From contig OZ252050.1 in assembly GCA_965247975.1 (NCBI GenBank), positions 2,418,001 through 2,482,000 of the forward strand: a stretch of 64,000 nucleotides of DNA, in the 5' to 3' direction. Numbering within the stretch: the first letter of the stretch is position 1; each line of letters begins with the position of its first letter. This document shows, one piece after another, positions 27,701-36,805 of the stretch. This stretch comes from Taishania sp965247975. Its GTDB lineage: Bacteria; Bacteroidota; Bacteroidia; Flavobacteriales_D; Crocinitomicaceae. Both the position numbers and the translations under genes were made by a program. The notes beneath the pieces are model-generated. The model was not told the DNA's origin. It was given only the letters and a program-made list of their open reading frames with translations, and ran no database searches.

Positions 27701-29552
27701 GATTGTGCATTACACAGATGTTGCTCCGTTAACTTACTCTTGGAGTGGACCAAATATTATAAGTGGGGCATTAACAGATATTGCTTCCGTTCAACCATCA
27801 TCAAGTGCCACATATACTGTAACGGCAACTTCTAATGGATGTTCAATGATTGAAAACTATAATGTTGATGTTTCCTCCTTTGAAGGAACACATGTTCATA
27901 CTGGATATAATTCATTCACATGGCTTGATGGAAACACTTACACTTCCAGCAACAATACAGCAACATACACTATGGTTGGAGGCGCATCAAATGGATGTGA
28001 TAGTTTAATTACTTTAAATTTAACACTAACAAATGCTAATGTTCCGTCAAATGACATGCCTTGTAACGCTCAGTTGATAACTTCATCAGGAGCAACAGCT
28101 TTGAACACCTACTCTACCTTGGGTGTTATGACATGCAACAACCGAAGCGGAAATAATACATTTGCGAATACAGATTTCATTGGATCTCCATGTTCTGGAA
28201 GTCAAGGAAGATCAATGTGGTACAAGTTTACTACACCAATGTGCGCTGTTGGTGGATTGGTACCTTTTGAAATTGAACTTTCAACTAATAATTTAGGCAC
28301 CAATTTCGATACTCGAATCTATGTTTATGAAAGTAGCAATAATACTTGTCTAGGCACATTTACGCAGGTGAATTGTAATGATGATAATGGTGGTGTAGGA
28401 TATCCAATTATTTGCGGAGCATCTGGATCAGAAACATCAACAATACTTCAAACCAATTTGCTGCCAAATAAAAACTACTGGGTAAAGGTTGATGGATCTA
28501 ATATGAGCGAATTTGGTTTATTTATACTCTCTGCTAGAGCTATTTCAAATCCTCACACAGCAGTTTCAAACACTCCAACTTCAGTTACTTTAACTACAGC
28601 TGATAAAGGTGCATCATTGTACTCATATTACTACAAACAAGTTGGTTCACCAGGTTATTCTTTGATGAACTCAGCTTCTTTGACTGATACAAGAATATTG
28701 ACCAATGGTGTTAGTTATGAAACACAAGTAATGTACCGTTGTACTTCTGCAGCAAGTCAATTCTACCGGACACCAGTTGTTACTATAGCTGTACCTTCAA
28801 TTGCTGCTTGTACTCCAGTTAGTGCATTAGATTGCGCTCCTGATGGATTAGGTGGATACACAATCAGCTGGCCAGAAGTTAGTGGATTGTACACAAATGG
28901 TGGATTACTTTCTGGTTACCAAATTTACTATAGAGTAATTGGTTCTGCTGGTTATTCGGTTCTATCAAATCCAACTGTAACTTGTGTTGGTAGTGTTTGC
29001 TCTTATACTTTTGCGGGATTAACTAATCCAGCAGGTTATGAGTTCTGGATTAAAACACGTTGTTCATCTACAGTTGCACTTCAATCAAACATCGCGACAT
29101 GTGCTGGTTCTAAGAGCTCTATCGGAGCAACGCATACTTTTGTAAATCCTACAACTGGTGCTGAGTTCTACGACATAGCATTGACAGAAGACTGGAATAA
29201 CTTCGGATTGGAATTCTCTGATTTAGGGGACTACTATGTTGGTATCAACAAGGATAACGAGATTTATGCCGTTAAAACTGCTGAACCAAACATGATTCAC
29301 GCTGGAACTGATGTATCTTTCGAATTGGTTCCAAACCCAACGAATTCAGCAACCACGATGACATTCAACAACACGATCAAATCTGGTACTTTCCAAGTAT
29401 TAGACGCTATGGGTAGAGAAGTTCTTTCAGCAGACATCTCTAACACAAATGCAGTTGAATTGGATGGTTCTAATTGGAATTCTGGTGTGTACTTAGTTCA
29501 AGTGACATTAAACGATAGAATTTTTACTAAAAGATTGGTGATCTCAAAGTGA
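24726..29552 (+). CDS. Glycine-rich multidomain T9SS protein (GEVED, CUB, FN3, type A sorting domain)
   Basis: This 1608-residue secreted protein has a signal peptide at 1-25. Residues 26-240 form a glycine-rich domain that opens with FTTSGNFTVPSGVTSITVE and is packed with GGGGG runs, like the Gly-rich fold known from receptor kinases and phage tips. Ig-like repeats follow (about 245-335 and 505-600). A GEVED domain lies at about 340-503 (DWNQNGTFEAGERM, YGETEDYCF), a CUB domain at about 603-725, a PPC-like Asp/Asn-rich domain at about 1107-1270, and FN3-like repeats to 1470. A type A sorting domain (VPNPTNSATTMTF to KRLVISK) ends it. Probably a surface adhesin or matrix protein. Confidence 0.9.
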   Translation: MKNLRTITLFFVSAILASVHISFGQTVQTFTTSGNFTVPSGVTSITVECWGAGGGGGRSTSDNTGRGGGGGGAYASSVLTVSPGAVIAYSVGAGGTGGNLTAAQNTGGTTSFGTTLVVAVGGGGVANNSNTAGTGGAAASCTGTITFSGGNGVAGSGGTAGAGGGGAGTANVGGSGSGVTSGAGGANNGGAGGAGRTNAGDGNSGATYGGGGGGGRKGGFLTSNRNGGAGASGAVRITYTLPACSGLPDAGTGVINSSAACPSVAVNLSATGLSAGPGISYQWQSAPTASGPWTDISGATNDTYSTTTSVLTYYRIVTSCSNSGLSNNSSIVSRTVLEACNCAAYTIVSASNSADTDISSVTVGSMTNNLSTCSSAAPGAGSIAGRYSNFTSSVSGPTQMQGTTVSFSVVQNSCSGTQYDNLIQIYVDWNQNGTFEAGERMAQSTIVTNVSPGFSGSFTVPLTATPGSTRMRITCTESAILNTNYAATGYTYGETEDYCFTVLPMPACAGTPNAGTAVSSLSSGCTGTQITLSQNTGEISSNLSYQWFSSPTGGAPWTSIPSATSTSLTLTPTTTLYYQLQVTCGNSGLSSVTNSVLFTSLACGTLNIPYSGNSTNLCGVSNFVYDHAGPSTNFSNDANGYTVFEATGNAVINISGTYSVESGGNYDYVRIYAGAGTGGTLLNSYTNGSGTINYTGNPGQTLTIQFTSDISGAASGLALQVTYSGVCAPAAPSGVSATQPSICPGESSTLTASGVLGDLYWFEGSCATTGQLQIGNNLVVSPTSTTIYYARNYQNGFFSTTCSSITINVNSAPSNLDITGLVLTCASNPVDLTATAIPATQTLTSSATYTLGNGNADFGFQSLPGASSCALPLSVSVPAGATITGVDVVYNIEALNFQSGSIFGIPLYDDAWMSEQRSQLRCVSSGGTSEASLATGVGATLGTMNYSRTGLNIANAVTSSGTVDFELHVGRTFGLTGCNNIVQRVLNNSFTVIVHYTDVAPLTYSWSGPNIISGALTDIASVQPSSSATYTVTATSNGCSMIENYNVDVSSFEGTHVHTGYNSFTWLDGNTYTSSNNTATYTMVGGASNGCDSLITLNLTLTNANVPSNDMPCNAQLITSSGATALNTYSTLGVMTCNNRSGNNTFANTDFIGSPCSGSQGRSMWYKFTTPMCAVGGLVPFEIELSTNNLGTNFDTRIYVYESSNNTCLGTFTQVNCNDDNGGVGYPIICGASGSETSTILQTNLLPNKNYWVKVDGSNMSEFGLFILSARAISNPHTAVSNTPTSVTLTTADKGASLYSYYYKQVGSPGYSLMNSASLTDTRILTNGVSYETQVMYRCTSAASQFYRTPVVTIAVPSIAACTPVSALDCAPDGLGGYTISWPEVSGLYTNGGLLSGYQIYYRVIGSAGYSVLSNPTVTCVGSVCSYTFAGLTNPAGYEFWIKTRCSSTVALQSNIATCAGSKSSIGATHTFVNPTTGAEFYDIALTEDWNNFGLEFSDLGDYYVGINKDNEIYAVKTAEPNMIHAGTDVSFELVPNPTNSATTMTFNNTIKSGTFQVLDAMGREVLSADISNTNAVELDGSNWNSGVYLVQVTLNDRIFTKRLVISK
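24801..25445 (+). repeat. Glycine-codon-rich low-complexity stretch
   Basis: About 215 codons dominated by GGT/GGA/GGC glycine, giving locally high GC in an AT-rich genome. Long shadow frames appear on both strands because of the repeats. The real frame is the T9SS protein, since it keeps the signal peptide and downstream domains. Confidence 0.7.
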
Positions 29553-29567
29553 CCTGATTTTTCAAAG

Positions 29568-29610
29568 ACACCCTTTTCCAAATTCATTCAGGAAAAGGGT
29601 GTTTATTCTT
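29568..29610 (+). terminator. Strong Rho-independent terminator
   Basis: A perfect 12-bp stem ACACCCTTTTCC (29568-29579) with GGAAAAGGGTGT (29591-29602), an 11-base loop and a T-rich tail lies 16 bases after the glycine-rich protein stop. Confidence 0.85.
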
Positions 29611-29644
29611 TTCAATTCAAAACTTTTGAATAGAATAAGTTTAA

Positions 29645-31039
29645 TCACTTCTCCTTTTCCGCTACAATTGCAGCAACCGTCGCATCACTTGTCACGTTAA
29701 CAACAGTTCGGCACATGTCTAACAATCGATCGACTGGCAAAATAAATGCAACCCATAATGGATTTAAACCAACTGAGGTCAATACGATCATCAACATGAT
29801 TAATCCAGCTCCTGGCACAGCGGCCGCTCCAATGGAAGCTAAAGTCGCCGTTCCAACAATACCTAATTGCTGATAAAACGACAAATCTATGTCGTGATAC
29901 TGGGCTAAAAACACAACGGCTACAGCTTGATAAAGCGAAGTTCCATCCATGTTAACAGTTGCGCCAATCGGTAAAACGAAATCAGATACTTTTTTCGGTA
30001 TTTTCAAATTTTCTTCAACACATTGAATGGTTACGGGCAATGTAGCTGCACTCGAACTTGTCGAAAACGCAAGCACCTGAGCAGGACTTAATCCGCGGTA
30101 AAAAGCCAATGGTGACATTTTCACACCGAGCAATTTCATCAAAAGAGGATAAAAGACAACCAACAAAACAATTAATCCAAGCACAACAACCAAACTATAA
30201 TACCCCAAATCAGCGAGCATGGTCATCAATTCAGATGGAGTTCCGGCCTTTTTGGCTAAAACACCAGACATCAAGCAAAAAACAAAAAATGGAGCGCCTT
30301 TCATAATGATATTAACCATTTTAATGAAAATCTCATTCATGCCATCAAAAAAGGAACGCACGGTTTTCGTTTTGTCATCTGGCAACAAGGACATGCTTAT
30401 TCCAAAAAAAAGAGCGAAGAAAATCACTTGGAGCATCAAACTTGGGTCACTCAGCGCATTGATTAGATTACTTGGAACGATGTCCACCAATGGTTGCAAA
30501 GGACTGGTCCCAAAAGCTTGAACTGCATTCGCATTTTTATCAGCAAGTTCTTGGTATGAAGCACTCAAAGTATCTTGATTCATTTTGAATTGAACCTTGT
30601 GGATCATTTCTTCTGATGCAGTTGCCAAAATATTTTTACCATCTTTAATTGGTATGTTGTTTTGATTTGCCCAAAGTTCATATTCTATGCGGTTTTCAGT
30701 TCGCTGCTTAGCATCCTTAATAACACCGGGTTTAAAAATGTTCACCATCAAAAGTCCTAAACCAACCGCTGCAACAGTTGTAAAAAGATACAAAGTCAAA
30801 GTTCTAAAGCCCATTGGGCCCAGCTCAGACGGTGATCCTAATCCAGATACTCCAGTTACGATTGAGAACAATACCAATGGAACAGCAATAAACTTCAAAC
30901 AGTTTATAAATATTGTACCAAATGGATCAATCTAATCCACTGTAAACTTATTTAAACCAAATTGACCAGCGATACGTGCCTAAATCATGCCAAGCGCCAT
31001 GGCTATGATGATTTTCCATTGTAATGCTAATTTTTTCAG
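29645..31039 (-). pseudogene. Dicarboxylate/amino acid:cation symporter (DAACS) with two in-frame TAG codons near its 5' end
   Basis: The 417-residue open part (29645-30898) is a DAACS/SLC1-type sodium symporter core: FSTSSSAATLPV (re-entrant hairpin 1), the NMDGTSLYQAVAVVFLAQ motif and PGAGLIMLMIV, all intact. It opens only at a TTG Leu codon inside the conserved stretch FINCLKFIAVPLV. Reading upstream in the same frame restores a normal N-terminus (KLALQWKIIIAMALGMI*ARIAG and FTVD*IDPFGTIF), with stops TAG at 30980-30982 and 30932-30934. Both fall where relatives have Trp, so each is one G-to-A change from TGG. A CTG at 31037-31039 sits at the expected start, and no ATG is available there. 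Without helices 1 and part of 2 the transporter should not work. Confidence 0.6.
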
Positions 31040-31048
31040 ACGCCGAAG

Positions 31049-32449
31049 TTAATGGTTAATTTTAGGTAAATGTAATGGGTCAAGCAAATCAATTACACTT
31101 TTTACCGGACTGAAAGCTTCTTTCGGTGCTTCCACAAAAATGCTGTTCCAATTGGCCATGCTTCCATTCCATAAGCCTGGCAACTCAATGTACTTGATTG
31201 TTTTTCCTTGAAGTGACTTGCTCACAACAAAAAACTGTTCATCATCTTTAAATTCATTCAAATCATAAGAAGAGCCATCAAATCGGTGCAAACTTGCCGC
31301 GATCATAACAGGATTAAAATGACTGCTTTTGATCATTAAACTAAGCTGTTCGCCCGTTTGAGCGATTTGCGCTTTTTCGATAATTTGCTTTGTAATTTTC
31401 CCGTTTTTATCAATCCAAAAAGGTCCTCCTCCTGCTTGTCCTTCGTTTTTTACCATCCCACAAACCCTTGTTGGTCTATCAAGAATTTTTCGAATTTCAT
31501 TTTCAGTTTGAATGCTATTTAACTCACTAGGTGACAAAAATTGAAAGGATCTATTCAAAGCAATTAAACCTTCCTTTGAAGGATTTTGATAAATTTCCGA
31601 TGCGATTGTTTTAAATTTTTTGAGTGCAGTCCCTAACAATTTCCAATATTCCAAAGAAATCGATGAATTTGAATAATGTTGGACATTATCTATGTTTTTT
31701 ATAAACACTAAATCAGCATCAACTGCATTCAAATTATCTAATAGTGCGCCATGCCCAGCAGGTCGAGTTAAGGGTTTATCATCCTCCATTTCAGGTTCTC
31801 CCAATTCATTAAAAGCAACAGAATTACTTTCCTTTGATTGATATGAAAACGAAACATTGTATGTTGCCCCTGTCATCCCTTCCAAATTTGCTAAACTTGA
31901 CTTAATTTCATCCTCAAATTCTGGCTGAATGGTAAAATGAAAATGAGCATTTCCATTTGCAATTTTATATCCTTGAATAATATGCTCTTGAAAAGGATTA
32001 TGCACAAATGGCTCATTGTAATGAAAAGGAATAAGTCCTTTTGGAAGTTTTGAAAACTTCAATCCTTCATGTTCTAGTAAAAAATGGGCGAGCTCTTCTG
32101 CTTCTATTGTATCATTCTTCACTTTGTTTTTTAACTCCCCAGGTAATCGATGATAAAACGCGAAATCCTTTAAGTTATTCATAAAGCGTTCCATTTCAGC
32201 CGAATTTAGTTCATTCGGGGTCCCAAGAAAATCAAACATAAATTGAAACATCCGTGAAGCTGATCCTGAGGCAGGTACAAAAAATGTTATTTTATCCTCG
32301 ACATCATCAAAATTACGATTCTCTGTAATTGAAAGAAGTTCAGTGTGAGTTAAAATCCCTTCTCCTAGCTTACATGGAGCAAATAGCTTCACTTTAGGAT
32401 CCGAATTGAACACTTTTTGACGCTGATCTTCGATATTATTTTCAGTCAT
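31049..32449 (-). CDS. DUF4301 family protein
   Basis: This 466-residue cytoplasmic protein carries the DUF4301 hallmark VPASGSASRMFQFMFDFL (about 53-72), which resembles a nucleotide-sugar pyrophosphorylase start (G-SASRM). Further conserved words are PAGHGALLDNLN (about 227-238), CGMVKNEGQAGGGPFW (about 331-346) and GLWNGSMANWNSIFVE near the C-terminus. A nucleotidyltransferase-like fold is inferred from these words; the reaction is not known. It is directly upstream of the damaged symporter gene on the same strand (about 10 bases), so the two were probably one operon. Confidence 0.75.
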   Translation of the reverse strand: MTENNIEDQRQKVFNSDPKVKLFAPCKLGEGILTHTELLSITENRNFDDVEDKITFFVPASGSASRMFQFMFDFLGTPNELNSAEMERFMNNLKDFAFYHRLPGELKNKVKNDTIEAEELAHFLLEHEGLKFSKLPKGLIPFHYNEPFVHNPFQEHIIQGYKIANGNAHFHFTIQPEFEDEIKSSLANLEGMTGATYNVSFSYQSKESNSVAFNELGEPEMEDDKPLTRPAGHGALLDNLNAVDADLVFIKNIDNVQHYSNSSISLEYWKLLGTALKKFKTIASEIYQNPSKEGLIALNRSFQFLSPSELNSIQTENEIRKILDRPTRVCGMVKNEGQAGGGPFWIDKNGKITKQIIEKAQIAQTGEQLSLMIKSSHFNPVMIAASLHRFDGSSYDLNEFKDDEQFFVVSKSLQGKTIKYIELPGLWNGSMANWNSIFVEAPKEAFSPVKSVIDLLDPLHLPKINH

Positions 32450-32486
32450 TCTCTGCTAATTTAGCTGGTATTACTTATTTTGCACC

Positions 32487-33254
32487 ATGAATATTGCGCT
32501 CGAATATATAAAATATCGCTTGAACGCCAAAGGAAGACATGGAATTCATTCGCCTTTTGTTTTTGATTTCGTAGACAAATGCATGCAAATTGAATTTTCA
32601 GCAAAGGACAAGCAAACTATAAATTCCGTTATTCAGTCGCTCAAAAATAACACAACAATCATCGAAATTGAAGATTTTGGAGCAGGCTCGAAGAAACTTG
32701 GAAATCAGCGATCCATTCAAAAAATTGCCAAAACGAGTTCGTCTCAAGGGAAATTTGGAAAGCTTTTTTATCAAATCGCTAAGCATTATCAGCCTAAAAA
32801 CATGCTAGAATTTGGAACATCTCTTGGTATTGGTTCCTTGCATTTTGCTCTAGGAAATCCAACTATGCAAATTCAAACAATTGAAGCATGTAAAAACACA
32901 TTTAACACTGCCAATCAAACATTTAAATCAACTCATTTAAATAATATATTTGCTAAAAACGAGACGTTTGACCACTACTTAGCTAATAACCCGAAAGAGA
33001 ATTTCGATCTCATTTTTATTGATGGGCATCACGATGGAAATGCACTTTTGGATTATTGCGAACGACTAAAAGCAAATTGTCACAACGATACAATGCTCAT
33101 CATTGACGATATTCGTTGGAGTGATTCCATGTTCAATGCTTGGCAAAAACTAGCTACATCCGATGACTTTCAAGTAAGCATGGATTTGTTCAGAATGGGG
33201 ATACTCCTACCTCGAAAAAATCAAATGAAAGAACATTTTGTCATCAAAATTTGA
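32487..33254 (+). CDS. Class I SAM-dependent methyltransferase
   Basis: This is a 255-residue protein with a Rossmann methyltransferase core. NMLEFGTSLGIGSLHFAL is motif I (E/DxGxxxG-like), IQTIEACKNTF is the acidic end of strand 2, and FDLIFIDGHHDGNALLDYCE (about 171-190) and LIIDDIRWSD (about 209-218) match O-methyltransferase/class-I families. The N-terminal word GRHGIHSPFVFDFVDK is widely conserved in Bacteroidota homologues. The substrate is unknown. It is divergent from DUF4301. Confidence 0.75.
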   Translation: MNIALEYIKYRLNAKGRHGIHSPFVFDFVDKCMQIEFSAKDKQTINSVIQSLKNNTTIIEIEDFGAGSKKLGNQRSIQKIAKTSSSQGKFGKLFYQIAKHYQPKNMLEFGTSLGIGSLHFALGNPTMQIQTIEACKNTFNTANQTFKSTHLNNIFAKNETFDHYLANNPKENFDLIFIDGHHDGNALLDYCERLKANCHNDTMLIIDDIRWSDSMFNAWQKLATSDDFQVSMDLFRMGILLPRKNQMKEHFVIKI

Positions 33255-33261
33255 TCAACAA

Positions 33262-34407
33262 TTATTTTACTAAAACAATCTTTTCGGTTCGATTGTTTAG
33301 CTGCATGAAATATATACCATTTTCGAGCGATGTCAAATTGATGGATGAATCGTTTTTAGAAAACGTTTGATTAAAAACGCGTTTTCCTGTACTATCGAAA
33401 AGTTCGATTTCTTGTGTAAAATTATTCTTTGAATCAATATAAACAACACCTGTAGTTGGATTCGGGAAAATAATCAAATCTTCCAACTCGTTTTCAGAAA
33501 TAGCATTTGTAGGACAACCAATTAAACCGTTGATGTCAAATCGAGAAACAAATTTCCAAACTTCAGCACTCGCATTTATGTCATAATTTGTACTAGGCAA
33601 TGGAATTAAACTTCCAGGCCAAGTGTGTCCTCCGTTAATCACTTTCAAATGAACCACTTCAGAACAATTATCGCCATTCAAATAAGCTGTTTTTTCTACT
33701 GTAGATCCGTCTACCAAATTAGTATTTGGCAAAGTTGCAACTGTTGGCGATGAAGTGCAGTTATTGTAATTTACCCAATGACTTACAACATCTGAAATTG
33801 GAGCCATACCTATTGTACCCGCATAAGGTACGGTTGGGTCAGCAGTTCCGTGAATTTCAATCACTGGTGTCGGATGCTCTGCTCCACAGTTTGTGAGCCA
33901 AGTTGGAATCATTGAACCTGTAACAGAACCAATTGCTGCAAAACGATCGCTCATGTTACAAGCCAAATAATAACTCATAAAACCACCGTTTGACATTCCT
34001 GTTGAATAAACTCTAGATTCATCAATAGAATAGGTGGAAACCAAATAATTTAATAACGTTTCTGTGAAGCCTAAATCATCGACAGAGCTCGAAGTTAAAC
34101 CTACATTCCAATGAGAAATGCCGTTGTCGTCTGTTAATCCATTCGGCACTACCAAGATAAAGTTAGCTGTATCAGCAATTGGACGAAAATCTCCATAAAA
34201 CAATTGTTGACCTGCATTACTGGTATATCCATGAAAATTAAATAACAAGGGAACATCTGTTGAAGCAGAATAACTTGCTGGAATGTACAAAATGTACTCT
34301 CGCGAGATTCCACCATGCATGATTGTACCATTTATTGTTTGCTGCGAATAGCTATTCAATGTGATCATTGCTAGCAAAAGACCTGATAGAATTGATTTTA
34401 ATTTCAT
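33262..34407 (-). CDS. Secreted polyhydroxybutyrate depolymerase/feruloyl-esterase-like hydrolase with T9SS sorting domain
   Basis: This 381-residue protein has a signal peptide (1-21, ending SYSQ). An alpha/beta-hydrolase domain follows: PLLFNFHGYTSNA carries the oxyanion region, STGMSNGGFMSYYLA holds the nucleophile Ser in GxSxG, HGTADPTVPYAG has the acidic residue and NGGHTWPG the His. This is the LpqC/PHB-depolymerase family that cleaves ester bonds in polymers or plant cell-wall esters. A type A sorting domain (IIFPNPTTGVVYID to EKIVLVK) follows from about 308. It is convergent with the methyltransferase gene, 7 bases apart. Confidence 0.85.
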   Translation of the reverse strand: MKLKSILSGLLLAMITLNSYSQQTINGTIMHGGISREYILYIPASYSASTDVPLLFNFHGYTSNAGQQLFYGDFRPIADTANFILVVPNGLTDDNGISHWNVGLTSSSVDDLGFTETLLNYLVSTYSIDESRVYSTGMSNGGFMSYYLACNMSDRFAAIGSVTGSMIPTWLTNCGAEHPTPVIEIHGTADPTVPYAGTIGMAPISDVVSHWVNYNNCTSSPTVATLPNTNLVDGSTVEKTAYLNGDNCSEVVHLKVINGGHTWPGSLIPLPSTNYDINASAEVWKFVSRFDINGLIGCPTNAISENELEDLIIFPNPTTGVVYIDSKNNFTQEIELFDSTGKRVFNQTFSKNDSSINLTSLENGIYFMQLNNRTEKIVLVK

Positions 34408-34526
34408 TCGAATTGTGATTTTTTTAATCCCGAAAGTTACTAAAGATTTGCTTGTCTGTGGTTTTCACATTTGAAATTGTTCATTTTTTGTTGAAAAACT
34501 CATTTCTAAACAGTACTAAATATGAC

Positions 34527-34534
34527 TACTTTTG
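34527..34534 (+). promoter_or_regulatory. Candidate -7 promoter box TACTTTTG for pepT-holA-rsmE
   Basis: TACTTTTG matches the Bacteroidota -7 consensus, 18 bases before the pepT ATG at 34553. This puts transcription start only about 12 bases ahead of the gene. The -33 element is unclear. Confidence 0.45.
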
Positions 34535-34552
34535 ATAATCAATCCAAAAAGT

Positions 34553-35800
34553 ATGAGTTCTTACAAGCACAAAGTTGAAGACAACTTTATCAGATATGCA
34601 AAAATAGACACGGAAGCTGATCCAGTTTCCGCCAGTTTTCCTTCCAGCATGAAGCAAAAAGATTTAGCTAAATTGTTGGTTAAGGAACTTCAAGATTTAA
34701 AATTGGAAGCTGTTGAGATGGATGAATGGGGTTATGTTTTCGCAACAATCCCAAGCAATTCAGCGAATCCGGATGCACCAGTTATTTGTTTCTGTTCGCA
34801 CATGGATACAGCTCCAGATTGTAGCGGAACAGATGTGAAACCTATCGTTCACCGTAATTATGACGGAACCCCAATCACCTTACCTGATGATAAAAGTCAA
34901 ATCATTACCGTTCAGCAACATCCCTATTTATTGGAGAAAATTGGGGATGATTTGATTACTGCTAGCGGAAATACGCTACTTGGTGCAGATGATAAGGCTG
35001 GAATTGCCATCATTATGGATTTGGCCAATTATTTGGTTGAACATCCTGAAGTGAAGCATGGTGAAATTCGCATTTTGTTTACACCAGATGAAGAAGTTGG
35101 TCGCGGCGTGGAACATCTGGACATGAACAAAGTAAACGCCGATTATGGTTATACCTTGGATGGTGGTCCGCTTGGTTCGATTGAAGATGAAACGTTTTCT
35201 GCGGATGCAGTGAAAGTAACATTTCACGGTGTGAGTGCTCATCCTGGATATGCCAAAGGTAAAATGGTAAATGCACTTAAATTGGTATCCGATTTTGTGG
35301 CAGCTCTGCCAAAAGACCGCTGGTCGCCTGAAACAACTTCTGGTCGCGAAGGTTTTGTTCATCCAACTTCCATTTCCGGAATCATGGAAAAAGCGACTGT
35401 TTCGTTTATTATTCGTGACCATATTACCGAGAAATTGGCAAAATTCGAAGATGAATTAGAAGCCTTGGCTCAAATGATTATTGAACCTCACAACGGTGCA
35501 AAATTCGATTTTGAAGTCACAGAACAATACCGAAACATGAAGGAAGTGCTGGATAGCGTGCCATTCGTTACCGAATATGCAATTCAAGCGATGAAAAAAG
35601 CAGGAATTGATCCAAAACCAACTATTATTCGCGGCGGTACAGATGGCTCTCGGCTTTCATTCATGGGATTGCCTTGTCCAAATATTTTTACTGGCGAAAT
35701 GGCGATTCACTCAAAACATGAGTATGTTAGCGTTCAAGACATGGAAAAAGCCACAAAAACGTTGGTTGAACTTGTTCAAATTTGGGAAAAACACGTTTAA
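34553..35800 (+). CDS. pepT: Peptidase T (tripeptide aminopeptidase)
   Basis: The frame is open from a TTG at 34532, but that overlaps the promoter box, so the ATG at 34553 (MSSYKHKVEDNF) is the start, giving 415 residues, the normal PepT size. The M20 dizinc motifs are CSHMDTAPD (His83, Asp85), LLGADDKAG with the bridging Asp and TPDEEVGRG with the catalytic Glu pair. The tail has the HSKHEYVS His. It removes N-terminal residues from tripeptides in the cytoplasm. It is first in an operon with holA, which starts 6 bases later. Confidence 0.93.
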   Translation: MSSYKHKVEDNFIRYAKIDTEADPVSASFPSSMKQKDLAKLLVKELQDLKLEAVEMDEWGYVFATIPSNSANPDAPVICFCSHMDTAPDCSGTDVKPIVHRNYDGTPITLPDDKSQIITVQQHPYLLEKIGDDLITASGNTLLGADDKAGIAIIMDLANYLVEHPEVKHGEIRILFTPDEEVGRGVEHLDMNKVNADYGYTLDGGPLGSIEDETFSADAVKVTFHGVSAHPGYAKGKMVNALKLVSDFVAALPKDRWSPETTSGREGFVHPTSISGIMEKATVSFIIRDHITEKLAKFEDELEALAQMIIEPHNGAKFDFEVTEQYRNMKEVLDSVPFVTEYAIQAMKKAGIDPKPTIIRGGTDGSRLSFMGLPCPNIFTGEMAIHSKHEYVSVQDMEKATKTLVELVQIWEKHV

Positions 35801-35806
35801 GCAAGT

Positions 35807-36805
35807 ATGGATTATAAATCGATCATTAAGGAAGTTGAATCTGGTGTTTTCCGTAAAATTTATTTTTTACACGGAGAAGAAGCTTTTTACATTGACTTAA
35901 TCACTGATGCCATTGTGAAACACGCCATGGATGATTCTGAGCGCGATTTCAATCAAACGATTCTTTATGGTAAAGACGCTGAAATTCTTTCTCTTTTATC
36001 AGAATTAAAGAGCTTTCCGATGATGGGAGCTCGGAGATTGGTTGTTTTGAAAGAAGCCCAAAGTTTTAAAGGAATTGATGGTTTGGCAGAATATTTCGAC
36101 AATCCAATGGATTCAACGGTATTCGTTATTAACTACAAATACGCCAATTTTGACGCCCGAAAAAAATCTTTGAAAAGTGCTGAGAAAAATGGCATTGTTT
36201 TTAAATCAGACAAAATTCGTGATTATCAAATTGTTGATTGGATTTCCCGTTATGTCAAAGATTACGGCTACATGATCACACCAAAAGCGGCCATGCTACT
36301 TGCTGAATTTTTAGGAACTGATTTGAGTAAAATCACGAATGAAGTTGATAAACTGGCTATTCTGATTGAAAAAGGCACGACAATCAACGACATTCATATC
36401 GAAGAAAACATTGGGATTAGCAAAGATTACAATGCTTTTGAACTTCAAAATGCAGTCGCGGCAAGAGATACATTGAAAGCTTTTCGCATCGTTGATTATT
36501 TTGACCATAATCCAAAAGCAGTTTCTATTCAGCAAATTATTCCCAACCTCTTCACTTTTTTTACGCGTATGATGATGATTCATTTTATGCCTGTAAAATC
36601 AAGAGATGCAGTTGCACAAATGTTAAAAGTTCATCCATACATTGCAGGAGAATTAACGACAGCCTCAAAAGCATTTAACCCAAAAATGATTGCTGCGAAT
36701 ATTGCTGTCTTGCATGAATATGATTTGAAATCGAAAGGAATTGAAAATTCGAGGTCAACAGAAGGAGATTTGATGAAAGAAATGATTTACCGAATTTTGA
36801 ATTGA
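35807..36805 (+). CDS. holA: DNA polymerase III delta subunit
   Basis: This is a 332-residue clamp-loader subunit. The N-terminal AAA+-like fold starts KIYFLHGEEAFYIDLITDAI. The middle has FPMMGARRLVVLKEAQ and VFVINYKYANFDARKKSLK. The helical collar contains DLSKITNEVDKLAI, the delta signature, and FELQNAVAARDTLKAFRIVDYF. It opens the beta sliding clamp during replication. It follows pepT by 6 bases, and its TGA overlaps the ATG of rsmE by one base (TGATG). Confidence 0.92.
   Translation: MDYKSIIKEVESGVFRKIYFLHGEEAFYIDLITDAIVKHAMDDSERDFNQTILYGKDAEILSLLSELKSFPMMGARRLVVLKEAQSFKGIDGLAEYFDNPMDSTVFVINYKYANFDARKKSLKSAEKNGIVFKSDKIRDYQIVDWISRYVKDYGYMITPKAAMLLAEFLGTDLSKITNEVDKLAILIEKGTTINDIHIEENIGISKDYNAFELQNAVAARDTLKAFRIVDYFDHNPKAVSIQQIIPNLFTFFTRMMMIHFMPVKSRDAVAQMLKVHPYIAGELTTASKAFNPKMIAANIAVLHEYDLKSKGIENSRSTEGDLMKEMIYRILN

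Noticed and set aside
29645..31039. Recoding of TAG as an amino acid (stop-codon reassignment)
   Set aside because: TAG serves as a normal stop elsewhere in the window, for example at the rhomboid and DUF2089 genes, so local mutation or consensus error is more likely.
34976..35422. 148-codon antisense frame within pepT
   Set aside because: Shadow of a well-conserved gene: His/Phe/Cys-rich composition typical of antisense frames and no homology by eye.
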